This document shows, piece after piece, positions 34,595 to 43,510 of a DNA stretch of 64,000 bases. Numbering within the stretch: the stretch's first letter is position 1; each line of letters begins with the position of its first letter. This DNA is from Paracoccaceae bacterium. GTDB lineage: Bacteria; Pseudomonadota; Alphaproteobacteria; Rhodobacterales; Rhodobacteraceae. The stretch lies in contig JADGFD010000012.1 of NCBI GenBank assembly GCA_016744015.1, forward strand, positions 1-64,000, given 5' to 3'. The position numbers and the translations under genes are program-made. Below the pieces are notes generated by a model. The model ran no database searches, was not told the DNA's origin, and saw only the letters and a list, made by a program, of their open reading frames with translations.

Positions 34595-36531
34595 ACGATA
34601 ATAAGCACACATTCCGGCGCTATGAAGAAGGCGAAACACCGAATGACTGGGACTTGGAAGACAAGATTTTCCAGCAAGATACGTCTTATAAGTGCCCAAC
34701 TTACGTGCACAAAACCGCACCTTGCTCTGGCTCGTGCCCCTCGGGGCACGACATTCGTGGCTGGCTGGCGATTGCCCGCGGCATGGACAAGTCTCCGGTT
34801 GAGGGCCAAGCTTGGCAAGAGTATGCCTTCCACAAAATGACCGAGGCCAACCCGTTTCCGGCTTCTATGGGCCGCGTTTGCCCCGCACCTTGCGAGAGCG
34901 GCTGTAACCGTAATGAAGTTGATGACTATGTGGGCATTAACGCGGTTGAGCAATATGTGGGCGATTGGGCCAATGAAAATGGCGTGAAGCTGGCGGAAGC
35001 CGGCGCTGACACAGGCTTTAAAATCGCCGTTATCGGTGGTGGCCCTGCTGGCCTAGCAGCGGCGTATTTTATGCGCCAAGACGGCCACGAGGTTACGGTT
35101 TTTGAAGCCAATGGCAAGCTCGGCGGCATGATGCGCTATGGCATTCCGGGCTACCGGACCCCGCGTGATATGCTGGATATAGAGATTGGCCGGATTACTG
35201 AGATGGGCGTTAACGTAAAGCTCAACACCAAAGTTGGCGTTGATGTTTCGGTTGCCGCCCTTGAGGACGAATACGACGCGATCTTCTGGGCGCTTGGCGC
35301 CCAAAAAGGCCGCCCGCTGCCTATTCCGGGCTGGGAAGGCACTGAAAACTGCATCGACGGTGTTGAGTTTTTGGACGCCTTTAACAAAGGTTGGGTGGTT
35401 GGCACGGCGCAAAAGGTTGTGGTTGTTGGTGGGGGTGACACCTCGATTGACGTGGCCTCTGTGGCGCGGCGTTTGGGCCATGTTACCAATGTTGCCAAAA
35501 CCGACCACGCGGGCGGTGATGTGATTGATTTTACCGCGCAAGATGCGGCGGGCGTTTTGACCCGCGAAGGCATGCAGGCCACGCTGACATCGCTTTTCCC
35601 GGTTGAGCAAATGACCGCAGCCGAGCATGAGCGTGAAGACGCGAAGCGCGAAGGCGTGGACATTAAGGGCTCGGTTATGCCGCTTGAGGTCATCAAAGAT
35701 GACCAGGGTCGTGCAACAGGCCTGAAGATGTGCGAATGTGTCATGAAAGGTAATGCCCCTGAGGCGATTGAGGGCACCGAGTTTGTGATTGAGGCGGACA
35801 TCATCATTGCGGCCATTGGCCAAGCTGGTGATTTTGAGGGCATCGACGGCCTTGGCAATGATCGTGGCTTCATTGATATTGAGGCTGGCTACAAAGTTAA
35901 GGGCAAAGACAAGCATTTTGCTGGTGGCGATATTTTGAAGCCACATCTGCTGACCACGGCCATTGGCCACGGTCGTGTTGCAGCTGAAACCATTGCTGAT
36001 TATCTGGATGACGGCAACATTTCCAAGCGCCCAAAAATCGACATTGCCAGCTTTAACTTGCTCGAAGAGCTGAATGAGCGCGGCCATGCGCCTACCGAAT
36101 TTGGCCATGAGGGCGAGCTTCGCGGCACGGATAGCGCCACCTATGCGGTGCACAATTACGAGGACCGTTCTGACGGCCAGATCGTAAAGCACACCGAGCT
36201 TTATAAGGGGCATTTCCCTTATGTTGCGCGCGGCATTCGTGACGAAGTTCAGATTGAGGGCGAAAATGTTTTGGGCAATTTTGAGGAGCGCATTATTGCG
36301 TATTCCGAGGAGCAGGCACAAAAAGAGGGTGAGCGCTGCATGTCTTGTGGCATGTGCTTTGAGTGTGACAACTGCGTGATTTATTGCCCGCAGGATGCCG
36401 TCTCCCGCGTGAAAAAAAGCGATCGCACTTTGGGTCGTTACGTGGAAACCGATTACACCAAATGTATCGGCTGCCATATTTGCGCCGATGTTTGCCCAAC
36501 CGGCTACATTCAGATGGGCCTCGGAGGGTAA
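34591..36531 (+). CDS. dsrL: NAD(P)H:acceptor oxidoreductase DsrL
   Basis: 646-aa iron-sulfur flavoprotein related to glutamate synthase small subunit. In sulfur oxidisers it transfers electrons from DsrAB to NAD+. N-terminal Cys cluster CPAPCESGCNRNE, FAD site VIGGGPAGLAAAYFMRQDGHE, NAD(P) site VVVGGGDTSIDVAS, a linker, and a C-terminal ferredoxin domain CMSCGMCFECDNCVIYCP and CIGCHICADVCPTG. Full length with the ferredoxin tail, as in oxidative-type DsrL. Confidence 0.96.
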   Translation: MNDNKHTFRRYEEGETPNDWDLEDKIFQQDTSYKCPTYVHKTAPCSGSCPSGHDIRGWLAIARGMDKSPVEGQAWQEYAFHKMTEANPFPASMGRVCPAPCESGCNRNEVDDYVGINAVEQYVGDWANENGVKLAEAGADTGFKIAVIGGGPAGLAAAYFMRQDGHEVTVFEANGKLGGMMRYGIPGYRTPRDMLDIEIGRITEMGVNVKLNTKVGVDVSVAALEDEYDAIFWALGAQKGRPLPIPGWEGTENCIDGVEFLDAFNKGWVVGTAQKVVVVGGGDTSIDVASVARRLGHVTNVAKTDHAGGDVIDFTAQDAAGVLTREGMQATLTSLFPVEQMTAAEHEREDAKREGVDIKGSVMPLEVIKDDQGRATGLKMCECVMKGNAPEAIEGTEFVIEADIIIAAIGQAGDFEGIDGLGNDRGFIDIEAGYKVKGKDKHFAGGDILKPHLLTTAIGHGRVAAETIADYLDDGNISKRPKIDIASFNLLEELNERGHAPTEFGHEGELRGTDSATYAVHNYEDRSDGQIVKHTELYKGHFPYVARGIRDEVQIEGENVLGNFEERIIAYSEEQAQKEGERCMSCGMCFECDNCVIYCPQDAVSRVKKSDRTLGRYVETDYTKCIGCHICADVCPTGYIQMGLGG

Positions 36532-36532
36532 T

Positions 36533-36970
36533 ATGAAGACGCTGCTGGTATCTGTGCTGATGATGGCAGCACTTATGGGCGCGCCTGTATTGGCGGAGGG
36601 GCTGTTACCAAACATCCCCGCCGCTTTGGGCGAGCCTCACCCCGAGGGCAACGAATTTTGGCGGGTAAACCACCCGGCAATTTTGAGCCATGACCGTGAC
36701 CTGACAGTTTTGGATGGAATTCGAGACATTGATGGCTCGATCAAAACTTGCGTGGCCTGCCATGCCGTTGAGGGGCCGGATGCGGCCCCGCTTACGGTGG
36801 CTTCGCCCGAGCACGCTTGCCGGACCTGCCATGACTATACAGCCGTAAAAATTGATTGTTTCCAGTGCCACAATTCGCGGCCGGAAGCGGGAGATTGGCC
36901 TGCCGTTTTGCCCAGCCTTGGCGGCACACCAGAAAGCCTGCACGCATATTTAGAGAGGATTTCCCAGTGA
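36533..36970 (+). CDS. dsrJ: Triheme cytochrome c DsrJ
   Basis: 145-aa periplasmic cytochrome of DsrMKJOP. N-terminal signal/anchor MKTLLVSVLMMAALMGAPVLA, then three CxxCH haem sites: CVACH, CRTCH and CFQCH. ATG 36533 directly follows the dsrL stop. Its stop overlaps the GTG of dsrO. Confidence 0.95.
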   Translation: MKTLLVSVLMMAALMGAPVLAEGLLPNIPAALGEPHPEGNEFWRVNHPAILSHDRDLTVLDGIRDIDGSIKTCVACHAVEGPDAAPLTVASPEHACRTCHDYTAVKIDCFQCHNSRPEAGDWPAVLPSLGGTPESLHAYLERISQ

Positions 36971-37716
36971 TAATCCCGACCAAAGAAAAAGGCGCGGATA
37001 TTTCGCGCCGTGATTTGCTGAAATCTGGCGGGGCTATGGCCACGGTAACGCTGGCTTCGGGCGTAACGCTAATGTCATTTGGCGGAAAAGCGGCGGCTGA
37101 CGGGCTAAAGCCCGGCGCGCGCTGGGGCTTGCTGATTGACGCGGGTAAGTGCCCTGAAGATTGCTCGGCCTGTGTTTCGGCCTGCTCAAAGGAGCACGGC
37201 TGGGAAGACAACGGCCTTGATACCGACCCGCAATGGATCCGCAAGGTGACCTTGCGTGAAAAGGAAACGGGCCGTGAGAACTCACTGCCCGTAATGTGCC
37301 AGCATTGTGATGAGCCGCCTTGCGTGGATGTGTGCCCAACGGGCGCTTCTTTCAAGCGCGAAGACGGCATTGTGCTGGTCAATCGCCACACCTGCATTGG
37401 CTGCCGCTATTGCATGATGGCCTGCCCCTTCAAGGCGCGATCATTTGTGCATGAGCCGGTCACTGACCAGCGCACAGATTCACCGCGCGGCAATGGCACG
37501 GTTGAGGGTTGCAACATGTGTGTGCATAAAATTGACCGTGGCGACGGCACCACCGCCTGTGTGGAAGCCTGCCAAGCCACTGGCAATAACGCGATGATGT
37601 TTGGGGATCTCAATGACCCTGAAAGTGACATCGCCATCGCCGTTTCCACATATGCCAGCGTAGAGCTTCGCGCCGATCTCGGCTTGAACCTCGGCGTGCG
37701 CTACCAGAATATCTAG
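36967..37716 (+). CDS. dsrO: Periplasmic ferredoxin-like subunit DsrO
   Basis: 249-aa iron-sulfur protein of DsrMKJOP. GTG 36967 overlaps the dsrJ stop. Tat signal SRRDLLKSGGAMATVTLASG near residue 13 sends it to the periplasm. Four cluster motifs: CPEDCSACVSACSKE, CQHCDEPPCVDVCPTGA, CIGCRYCMMACPF and CNMCVHKI with CVEACQATG. Shuttles electrons between DsrJ and DsrP. Confidence 0.96.
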   Translation: MIIPTKEKGADISRRDLLKSGGAMATVTLASGVTLMSFGGKAAADGLKPGARWGLLIDAGKCPEDCSACVSACSKEHGWEDNGLDTDPQWIRKVTLREKETGRENSLPVMCQHCDEPPCVDVCPTGASFKREDGIVLVNRHTCIGCRYCMMACPFKARSFVHEPVTDQRTDSPRGNGTVEGCNMCVHKIDRGDGTTACVEACQATGNNAMMFGDLNDPESDIAIAVSTYASVELRADLGLNLGVRYQNI

Positions 37717-37725
37717 GGGGATATC

Positions 37726-38937
37726 ATGGAACGTATTACCTATCGCGAGCTAAGATCCACCCCGAAAGTGTGGGGCGTTATGGCGCTGTGCGCAGCCTTT
37801 GTGGGTGCGGCTGGCCTATCGGTGCTTTATATTGAGCACCACGGCCACATTGTAACCGGCATGAATAACCAAGTCGTTTGGGGCTTGCCGCATGTGTTTG
37901 CAATTTTCCTGATCGTCGCGGCCTCGGGGGCGCTGAATGTGTCGTCTATCGGCTCGGTTTTTGGCAAAATGGCCTATAAGCCTGTGGCGCGGTTGGCCAA
38001 TGTTTTGGCTGTGGCGCTCTTGATGGGCGGTTTGGCGGTGCTGGTCTTGGACCTTGGGCGGCCTGATCGCCTCGTTATGGCGATGTATACCTATAACTTC
38101 ACCTCTATTTTTGCATGGAATATCCTGCTTTATACCGGCTTTATGGGTGTTGTGGCGGTTTACCTCTACACCCTGATGGCCCGTGGGGTGGACCCGCGCG
38201 CGCTTAAAGCGGCCAGCCTTTTGGCCTTCGTGTGGCGCTTGGCGCTCACCACGGGCACCGGCTCGATTTTTGGCTGGCTGGTGGCGCGCACCGCTTACGA
38301 TTCCGCCATCATGGCGCCTATGTTTATTGCAATGTCGTTTTCCTTTGGCATGGCGATGTTTATGCTGGTGATGATCCTGACCACCAGCATCACGCGGCGG
38401 GTGTACTCACCCGAGCTACGCACCCGCCAAGCCCGCCTGCTGGGCGTGTTTGTGGCGGCTGTAATGTATTTTGTGATCGTGCATCACCTTAGTAATATCT
38501 ATCTCGCAAAAAAGGGTGCGTATGAAAGCTGGATCCTGCTGAATGGCGGGGTTTACACTAAGCTATTCTGGATAGGGCAAGTGCTGCTCGGCGGCATCAT
38601 CCCGATGTTCTTGCTGTTTCACCCGAAAATCGACACCCGCAAAAGCTATGTGCTTTTGGCTGCACTTCTGGTGGTGCTTGGTGGGCTGGCGCAGCTTTAT
38701 GTGATCGTGGTTGGAGGGCAGGCGTTTCCGCTGGAAATCTTCCCTGGTTTTGAGGTTTCTTCAAGCTTTAGCGATGGTGTGGTAAATGCATATACCCCCA
38801 CATTGCTGGAACTCTCCCTTGGCCTTGGCGGCATTGCTTTGGCGCTGATGATCGCGGGGCTGGCCATGAAATTTTTACGGATTGTGCCGGAGAACCTTTC
38901 GGATGATAATGTAGACCCGTCTTTGCTGGCGGACTAG
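37726..38937 (+). CDS. dsrP: NrfD-family membrane subunit DsrP
   Basis: 403-aa integral membrane quinone-interacting subunit with about ten hydrophobic segments, no cofactor motif. Starts MERITYRELRSTPKVWG; a ribosome site AGGGGG lies upstream. Completes the DsrMKJOP complex. The next gene starts 15 bases after the stop. Confidence 0.95.
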   Translation: MERITYRELRSTPKVWGVMALCAAFVGAAGLSVLYIEHHGHIVTGMNNQVVWGLPHVFAIFLIVAASGALNVSSIGSVFGKMAYKPVARLANVLAVALLMGGLAVLVLDLGRPDRLVMAMYTYNFTSIFAWNILLYTGFMGVVAVYLYTLMARGVDPRALKAASLLAFVWRLALTTGTGSIFGWLVARTAYDSAIMAPMFIAMSFSFGMAMFMLVMILTTSITRRVYSPELRTRQARLLGVFVAAVMYFVIVHHLSNIYLAKKGAYESWILLNGGVYTKLFWIGQVLLGGIIPMFLLFHPKIDTRKSYVLLAALLVVLGGLAQLYVIVVGGQAFPLEIFPGFEVSSSFSDGVVNAYTPTLLELSLGLGGIALALMIAGLAMKFLRIVPENLSDDNVDPSLLAD

Positions 38938-38952
38938 CTTTCTGGAGGCTCT

Positions 38953-39957
38953 ATGAAGCTGCACCCGTTTTCCAAATTCGTGGCCATTCTTGGCCGTGGC
39001 AAAACCAAGCAACGCGCGCTTACTTTTGAGGAAGCGCGCGAAAGCATGTCTATGATCTTGCGCGGCGAGGCCGAGCCAGAGCAAATTGGCGCTTTCCTGA
39101 TGCTGTTAAGGCTAAAGGAGGAAGCCCCGAGCGAGATTGCCGGCTTTGCCCAAGGCACGCGCGATGTGCTGGTGCTGCCAAGCGAGATGCCTGAGGTGGA
39201 TATTGACTGGCCGTCTTACGCGGGCAAACGGCGGCAACTGCCATGGTTTTTGCTGGCGGCGTTTTTGCTGGCCAACAATGGCACACGCGTGATGATGCAC
39301 GGGGCTTCCGAGCATACGCCGGGGCGGGTCTATACCGATGATGTTTTGGAATTTCTGGGCTTCCCGATCGCGGGGTCTTTGGCTGAGGCTGCCGGGCATA
39401 TCAAGGCGCGGAATTTTGGCTATACCACGCTGAAGGTGCTTTCGCCCAAGCTGGATGCGCTAATGAATTTGAAGCCACTTTTGGGCCTGCGCTCTCCGGT
39501 GAATAGCTTTTCTCGGATGGTGAACCCGTTTAACGCGCCGGTGAGTGTGATCGGCATTTTTCATCGTGGATTTATGGATATCCATACCGGCGCGGCGGCG
39601 ATTCTCGGCGAGCCTGTGTGCAGCGTTTTTCGCGGCGAAGGTGGCGAAGTCGAGCGGCGACCCAATAAGCCAACGCAAGTGGGCACCACGATTGACGGCA
39701 GTGAAATGCAGCTGGAAACATGGCCGCAGCTTTTGTCAGAAGGTCACGCGCCGCCCGACGAGGAAATGGATGTCTCTGGCCTTGTGGCCCTTTGGCAGGG
39801 CGAGCTGGACAGCGAATATGCGGTGGCATCCGTAACTGGCACGCTGGCCATTGCGCTAAAATCGCTCGGGAAAGCTGACAGCATGGAAACCGCGCAAGCG
39901 CTGGCGGAAGAGATGTGGGCGGCGCGAGATCGCAGCTATTTGCCTCTAAAGGCCTAG
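38953..39957 (+). CDS. TrpD-like glycosyl transferase family protein in dsr operon
   Basis: 334-aa relative of anthranilate phosphoribosyltransferase (TrpD2/YbiB-like). TLTFEEA-type N-terminal helices, VMMHGASEHTPGRVYTDDVL (equivalent of the phosphate loop region) and LLGLRSPVNSFSRMVNPFNA (equivalent of the TrpD RTxFNxLGPLxNP motif) are recognisable. The usual GTGGD PRPP loop is replaced by a sequence including SYAGKRRQLPW, so classical activity is unlikely. Sandwiched between dsrP and dsrN with 15- and 4-base gaps, hence co-transcribed; role in sulfur oxidation unknown. Confidence 0.88.
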   Translation: MKLHPFSKFVAILGRGKTKQRALTFEEARESMSMILRGEAEPEQIGAFLMLLRLKEEAPSEIAGFAQGTRDVLVLPSEMPEVDIDWPSYAGKRRQLPWFLLAAFLLANNGTRVMMHGASEHTPGRVYTDDVLEFLGFPIAGSLAEAAGHIKARNFGYTTLKVLSPKLDALMNLKPLLGLRSPVNSFSRMVNPFNAPVSVIGIFHRGFMDIHTGAAAILGEPVCSVFRGEGGEVERRPNKPTQVGTTIDGSEMQLETWPQLLSEGHAPPDEEMDVSGLVALWQGELDSEYAVASVTGTLAIALKSLGKADSMETAQALAEEMWAARDRSYLPLKA

Positions 39958-39961
39958 TGCT

Positions 39962-41305
39962 GTGAGCCGCTTTTTTATATCCGCTGCGCATAAATCCTCT
40001 GGAAAAACCGTGGTGTCCACGGGCTTGGCCGCGGCTCTTAGCCAAAGCCAGGACGTGCGGACCTTCAAAAAAGGGCCGGACTATATTGACCCGATGTGGC
40101 TGAGCGCGGCGAGCCGTCACCCGTGTTATAACCTTGATTTCAACACCATGCCCGAGGCCGAGCTACTTCGGCTTTTTTCCAGCCGCGCGCAGGGTGATAT
40201 CTCACTGATCGAGGCCAATAAAGGGCTTTATGACGGCGTGGCACTGGATGGCTCTGACAGCAACGCTGCCCTTGCCAAGCTGCTCAAAGCCCCTGTGGTG
40301 CTGGTGATTGATACCGTGGGCACAACGCGCGGCATTGCGCCGCTCCTCATGGGCTACCAAGCCTTTGACCCGGAGGTCAACATTGCCGGTGTGGTCCTGA
40401 ACAAGGTTGGCGGGCCACGGCATGAGGCAAAATTGCGCGCGGCGGTGGAGGCCTATACGGATATTCCGGTGATCGGGGCGATTGGGAAGCACGTGGAGCT
40501 GGAAATTGGCGAGCGACATTTGGGGCTGACAACGCCGGAGGAAATGGGTGCTTTTAGAGCGCAGATTGCGCGGATAGGTGAGATTGTTGGCGGGTCTGTT
40601 GATCTGAGCCAGTTGCGGGATATCGCGGCCTCTGCGCCCGAGCTAGCGCCAGCACTTGCGCCGAAAGCCTCGCCTCGACCCGACCTAAAAATCGGCATCG
40701 CACGGGATACCGCTTTTGGGTTTTATTACGCGGATGACCTTGAGGCGCTTGAAGGCGCAGGGGCGGAGCTGGTGTTTTTTAACACGCTGAAAGATCAGCA
40801 CCTGCCAGAGATTGACGGGTTGTTTATTGGCGGCGGCTTTCCCGAAACCCAGATGGCCAAGCTTGAGGCCAATGCCAGCCTGCGCGCAGATATCAAAGCC
40901 AAAATCGAGGCCGGATTGCCGACCTATGCTGAGTGCGGCGGTTTGATGTATTTATGCGAAAGCTTGAGCTGGCATGGCAAAACCCACCAGATGGTGGGCG
41001 TGGTCAAAGGCGACGCGGTGATGAATGCACGGCCACAGGGGCGGGGCTATACGCGGATGAAATCACTTGATGGCATCTGGGAAAAAGGCTCCGAAGTGCT
41101 AGCGCATGAATTTCATTATGCGCGGGTTGATAACCTGCCGACAGACACAAAATATGCATATGAAGTGCTGCGTGGCCACGGGATAGACGGCAAAAATGAC
41201 GGGGTTTTGGCGCATAATATGCTGGCAGGATTTTGCCATTTGCGAAATTCTGAAGCCACGCCTTGGGCACCTCATTTTGTAGAGTTTGTGCGCAGCAAAG
41301 CATAA
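39962..41305 (+). CDS. dsrN: Siroheme amidase DsrN (CbiA-like)
   Basis: 447-aa glutamine-dependent amidotransferase related to cobyrinate a,c-diamide synthase. N-terminal P-loop-like AAHKSSGKTVVSTGLAAAL, ATP region KKGPDYIDPMW, and a C-terminal glutaminase triad Cys in LPTYAECGGLMYL with HEFHYARV. In dsr loci it amidates siroheme for DsrAB. Start is GTG 39962. Last plus-strand gene before a strong bidirectional terminator. Confidence 0.92.
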   Translation: MSRFFISAAHKSSGKTVVSTGLAAALSQSQDVRTFKKGPDYIDPMWLSAASRHPCYNLDFNTMPEAELLRLFSSRAQGDISLIEANKGLYDGVALDGSDSNAALAKLLKAPVVLVIDTVGTTRGIAPLLMGYQAFDPEVNIAGVVLNKVGGPRHEAKLRAAVEAYTDIPVIGAIGKHVELEIGERHLGLTTPEEMGAFRAQIARIGEIVGGSVDLSQLRDIAASAPELAPALAPKASPRPDLKIGIARDTAFGFYYADDLEALEGAGAELVFFNTLKDQHLPEIDGLFIGGGFPETQMAKLEANASLRADIKAKIEAGLPTYAECGGLMYLCESLSWHGKTHQMVGVVKGDAVMNARPQGRGYTRMKSLDGIWEKGSEVLAHEFHYARVDNLPTDTKYAYEVLRGHGIDGKNDGVLAHNMLAGFCHLRNSEATPWAPHFVEFVRSKA

Positions 41306-41334
41306 AAAAGCCCCGCCAAAGGGGCGAGGCTTTT
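41304..41334. terminator. Bidirectional terminator after dsrN
   Basis: AAAAGCC with GGCTTTT outside and CGCC with GGCG inside, one bulge each side. A-run on the left and T-run on the right allow function on both strands, ending the dsr operon and the convergent tusA-side transcript. Confidence 0.85.
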
Positions 41335-41353
41335 AAGTGATATCTAAATTGGA

Positions 41354-41578
41354 TTAGCTCTTCTTGATCTCGAACAGGTAGATGTTACCTTCGGTGTTTG
41401 AGCTTAGAAGCTCATTGCCTGTTTGCGTGCAAAATGCAGCAAAGTCAGCAATTGAGCCAGGGTCTGTTGAGCGCACTTCGAGCACTTTGCCAGCTTCCAT
41501 GCCTTTGAGGGCTTTTTTAGCTTTGATGATGGGCAGCGGGCAGTTTAGGCCTTCTGCGTTAAGAGTTTGGTCAGCCAT
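41354..41578 (-). CDS. tusA: Sulfurtransferase TusA
   Basis: 74-aa SirA/TusA-family persulfide carrier. The active Cys is in LNCPLPIIKAKKAL. In sulfur oxidisers TusA passes sulfur to DsrEFH. It ends 20 bases before the dsrE2 gene's 3' neighbour spacing implies: dsrE2 is directly upstream on the same strand, 24 bases away, so the two form a transcript. Confidence 0.95.
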   Translation of the reverse strand: MADQTLNAEGLNCPLPIIKAKKALKGMEAGKVLEVRSTDPGSIADFAAFCTQTGNELLSSNTEGNIYLFEIKKS

Positions 41579-41602
41579 TTTGGTGAGCCTTTCTTTTGTA
41601 GG

Positions 41603-42103
41603 TTAAATAAACAGGTTAATGTCGGATTTGGTGGCAACGTCGATATAGGTGGCCGCGCCACCCAGTTCGATGCCGTCAATCATGTCTTTACGGTCCATTT
41701 CAAAGAGGTCCAGCGTCATCTGGCAAGCGATCATCCGCACTTCGGATTCAACAGCGGCCTCACGGAGGTCTTCAATGGAAGCCACGCCTTTTTTCTTAAA
41801 CAGGTTTTTCATCATTGTAGTGGCACCGCGGTCAACCCCCGGTAGGGCGGACACGATATTGGGCATCGCCATATGCATGCCAGCCATGGGCATTTTCATG
41901 GCGGGGTTGCCCAGCGTTGTCATCTTCAGATCAAGCTTTTTATTAAGCAGCGGCAACCCGTAGAATGTAAAAAACATGGTAACTTCCAGATCCATCGCCG
42001 CGGCCGTTGTGCCGAGAATAAAAGGTGGATACGCCCAGTCAAGCGAGCCTTTTGTTACAATGATCGACATGCTTTTTGCGTTGCCAAAATCTCCGTCAGC
42101 CAT
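41603..42103 (-). CDS. dsrE2: DsrE2-type membrane-associated sulfur carrier
   Basis: 166-aa DsrE/F-like protein. The conserved Cys lies in EVRMIACQMTLDLF; the middle segment MKMPMAGMHMAMPNIVSALP is Met-rich and hydrophobic, as in DsrE2. Often found with tusA and a rhodanese in sulfur oxidisers; no rhodanese gene is present here. Starts at 42103, diverging from the YeeE-type transporter gene. Confidence 0.93.
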   Translation of the reverse strand: MADGDFGNAKSMSIIVTKGSLDWAYPPFILGTTAAAMDLEVTMFFTFYGLPLLNKKLDLKMTTLGNPAMKMPMAGMHMAMPNIVSALPGVDRGATTMMKNLFKKKGVASIEDLREAAVESEVRMIACQMTLDLFEMDRKDMIDGIELGGAATYIDVATKSDINLFI

Positions 42104-42341
42104 GATTTTTACTCCCGTTTATAATCGCCAGCCTTACAAATTAGAATTATTGAATACTAAAAAGCAGCAGACGTCAAGAATTGTGGTGCCGCAGGCACGG
42201 GAATTTGAGATAATCGCGGCAATTCGCGCGATTTATAATTTAGGCTACATAGAAAATATCATATATGATAATGTTTATCAGCGAATAGCGAAAGAATAGG
42301 CGCAGGTAACCGGCGCGAGAATCACGAAACGGGAGTGAAAA

Positions 42342-43436
42342 ATGCTAGATGGACTTAGAGACTCTATATTGGATAATCCGAACGCCTACATGATGTATGG
42401 CGGCCTGCTGATCGGCACCTTGCTGGGGGCGGTCGTTTACTTAACGAATTTTTGCGCCATGGGGTCGGTGTCTGATTTTGTGAATTTCGGCGACTGGCGA
42501 CGGTTTAGGAGCTGGGTGCTGGCAGGGGCCACGGCGGTGGTCGGGGTTTTTGTGATTCAAAAAATGGGGGTGATGAACCCGCAGGATAGTATTTTCCTGA
42601 CGCCAAACTTTACGTGGATCGGGTTTGTTTCCGGCGGGTTTATTTTTGGCATTGGTATGGTGCTATCGGCGGGCTGCGTAAGCCGCAACCTCGTGCGGGC
42701 TGGTTCGGGTGACTTGCGCTCCCTGCTTGTTTTGGTTGTGGTTGGCATTTTTGCCTTTATGACCATCGGCGGGCTCATCGGCCCGTGGCGGGTGCTTTTC
42801 GTTGAGCTTGGTACGGTTAACCTTTCGGATTACGGCATGGCAGGGCAGGGTTTTGGAGACCTGCTGGGTAAGCTCACGGGCATGGAGGCTGCGAGTGCGG
42901 AGCTTTATGCCTTTATTGGCGTGGCGGCTTTGATGCTCGGTTATGTGTTTTTGAATAAGAAATTCATATCTTCACCGACGCATATTGTTGCGGGGGTCAG
43001 CATCGGGTTGCTCGCTGTGGCTGGCTGGGTGCTCACAGGCCTCGCGCAGGATGATTTTGCCGACGTGCCGGTGGCACTTACTTCGCTCACTTTTGTGCAA
43101 CCCTCAGGCTCTACACTAGATTACCTGATGCGCTTCACGGCGTTTGAAACTATGGCCTTCCCCGTGGCGGTGCTTATTGGCACGTTGCTGGGAGGTTTCA
43201 TCGGATCGGTTGTTAAGCGGGATACACGGTTGCGCACTTTTAATGGTGAGGCCGATACCGCGCGCAATATTATTGGCGCGGCCCTGATGGGTATTGGCGG
43301 CGTGTTGGCGCTGGGTTGCACCTTGGGGCAGGGCGTGACGGGGGTTTCGACGCTTGCGATGGGCTCGTTCATTACCTTTGCCTTCCTCGTGATCGGCGGG
43401 ATTGTTGGCATGAAGATCATGGAATGGACAGCCTAA
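42342..43436 (+). CDS. YeeE/YedE-family (TsuA-like) sulfur compound transporter
   Basis: 364-aa integral membrane protein with about nine hydrophobic helices. Conserved Cys residues of the family occur in TNFCAMGSVSDF, LSAGCVSRNLVRAGSGDLRS and LALGCTLGQGVTGVS. TsuA relatives import thiosulfate through such cysteines; the exact substrate here is unknown. It diverges from tusA-dsrE2 across a 238-bp AT-rich spacer with no gene, and is followed by a strong terminator. Confidence 0.88.
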   Translation: MLDGLRDSILDNPNAYMMYGGLLIGTLLGAVVYLTNFCAMGSVSDFVNFGDWRRFRSWVLAGATAVVGVFVIQKMGVMNPQDSIFLTPNFTWIGFVSGGFIFGIGMVLSAGCVSRNLVRAGSGDLRSLLVLVVVGIFAFMTIGGLIGPWRVLFVELGTVNLSDYGMAGQGFGDLLGKLTGMEAASAELYAFIGVAALMLGYVFLNKKFISSPTHIVAGVSIGLLAVAGWVLTGLAQDDFADVPVALTSLTFVQPSGSTLDYLMRFTAFETMAFPVAVLIGTLLGGFIGSVVKRDTRLRTFNGEADTARNIIGAALMGIGGVLALGCTLGQGVTGVSTLAMGSFITFAFLVIGGIVGMKIMEWTA

Positions 43437-43458
43437 GAAGTTTGACTACATGAAACAC

Positions 43459-43490
43459 AAAAAAGGCGGCATGAGGGTGCCGCCTTTTTT
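43459..43490 (+). terminator. Terminator after YeeE-type gene
   Basis: AAAAAAGGCGGC and GCCGCCTTTTTT form a perfect 12-base stem with an eight-base loop. The A- and T-runs allow either strand. Confidence 0.92.
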
Positions 43491-43510
43491 ATGGTTGATG
43501 GCTTGGGCCA

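Noticed and set aside
35053-36615. 520-codon open frame on the minus strand
   Set aside because: Exact antisense of dsrL and the start of dsrJ, which carry clear motifs; the antisense product resembles nothing and is a codon-usage shadow.
41976-42299. 107-codon frame between dsrE2 and the transporter gene
   Set aside because: Half of it is antisense to dsrE2 and the rest is AT-rich spacer with no ribosome site at a plausible start.
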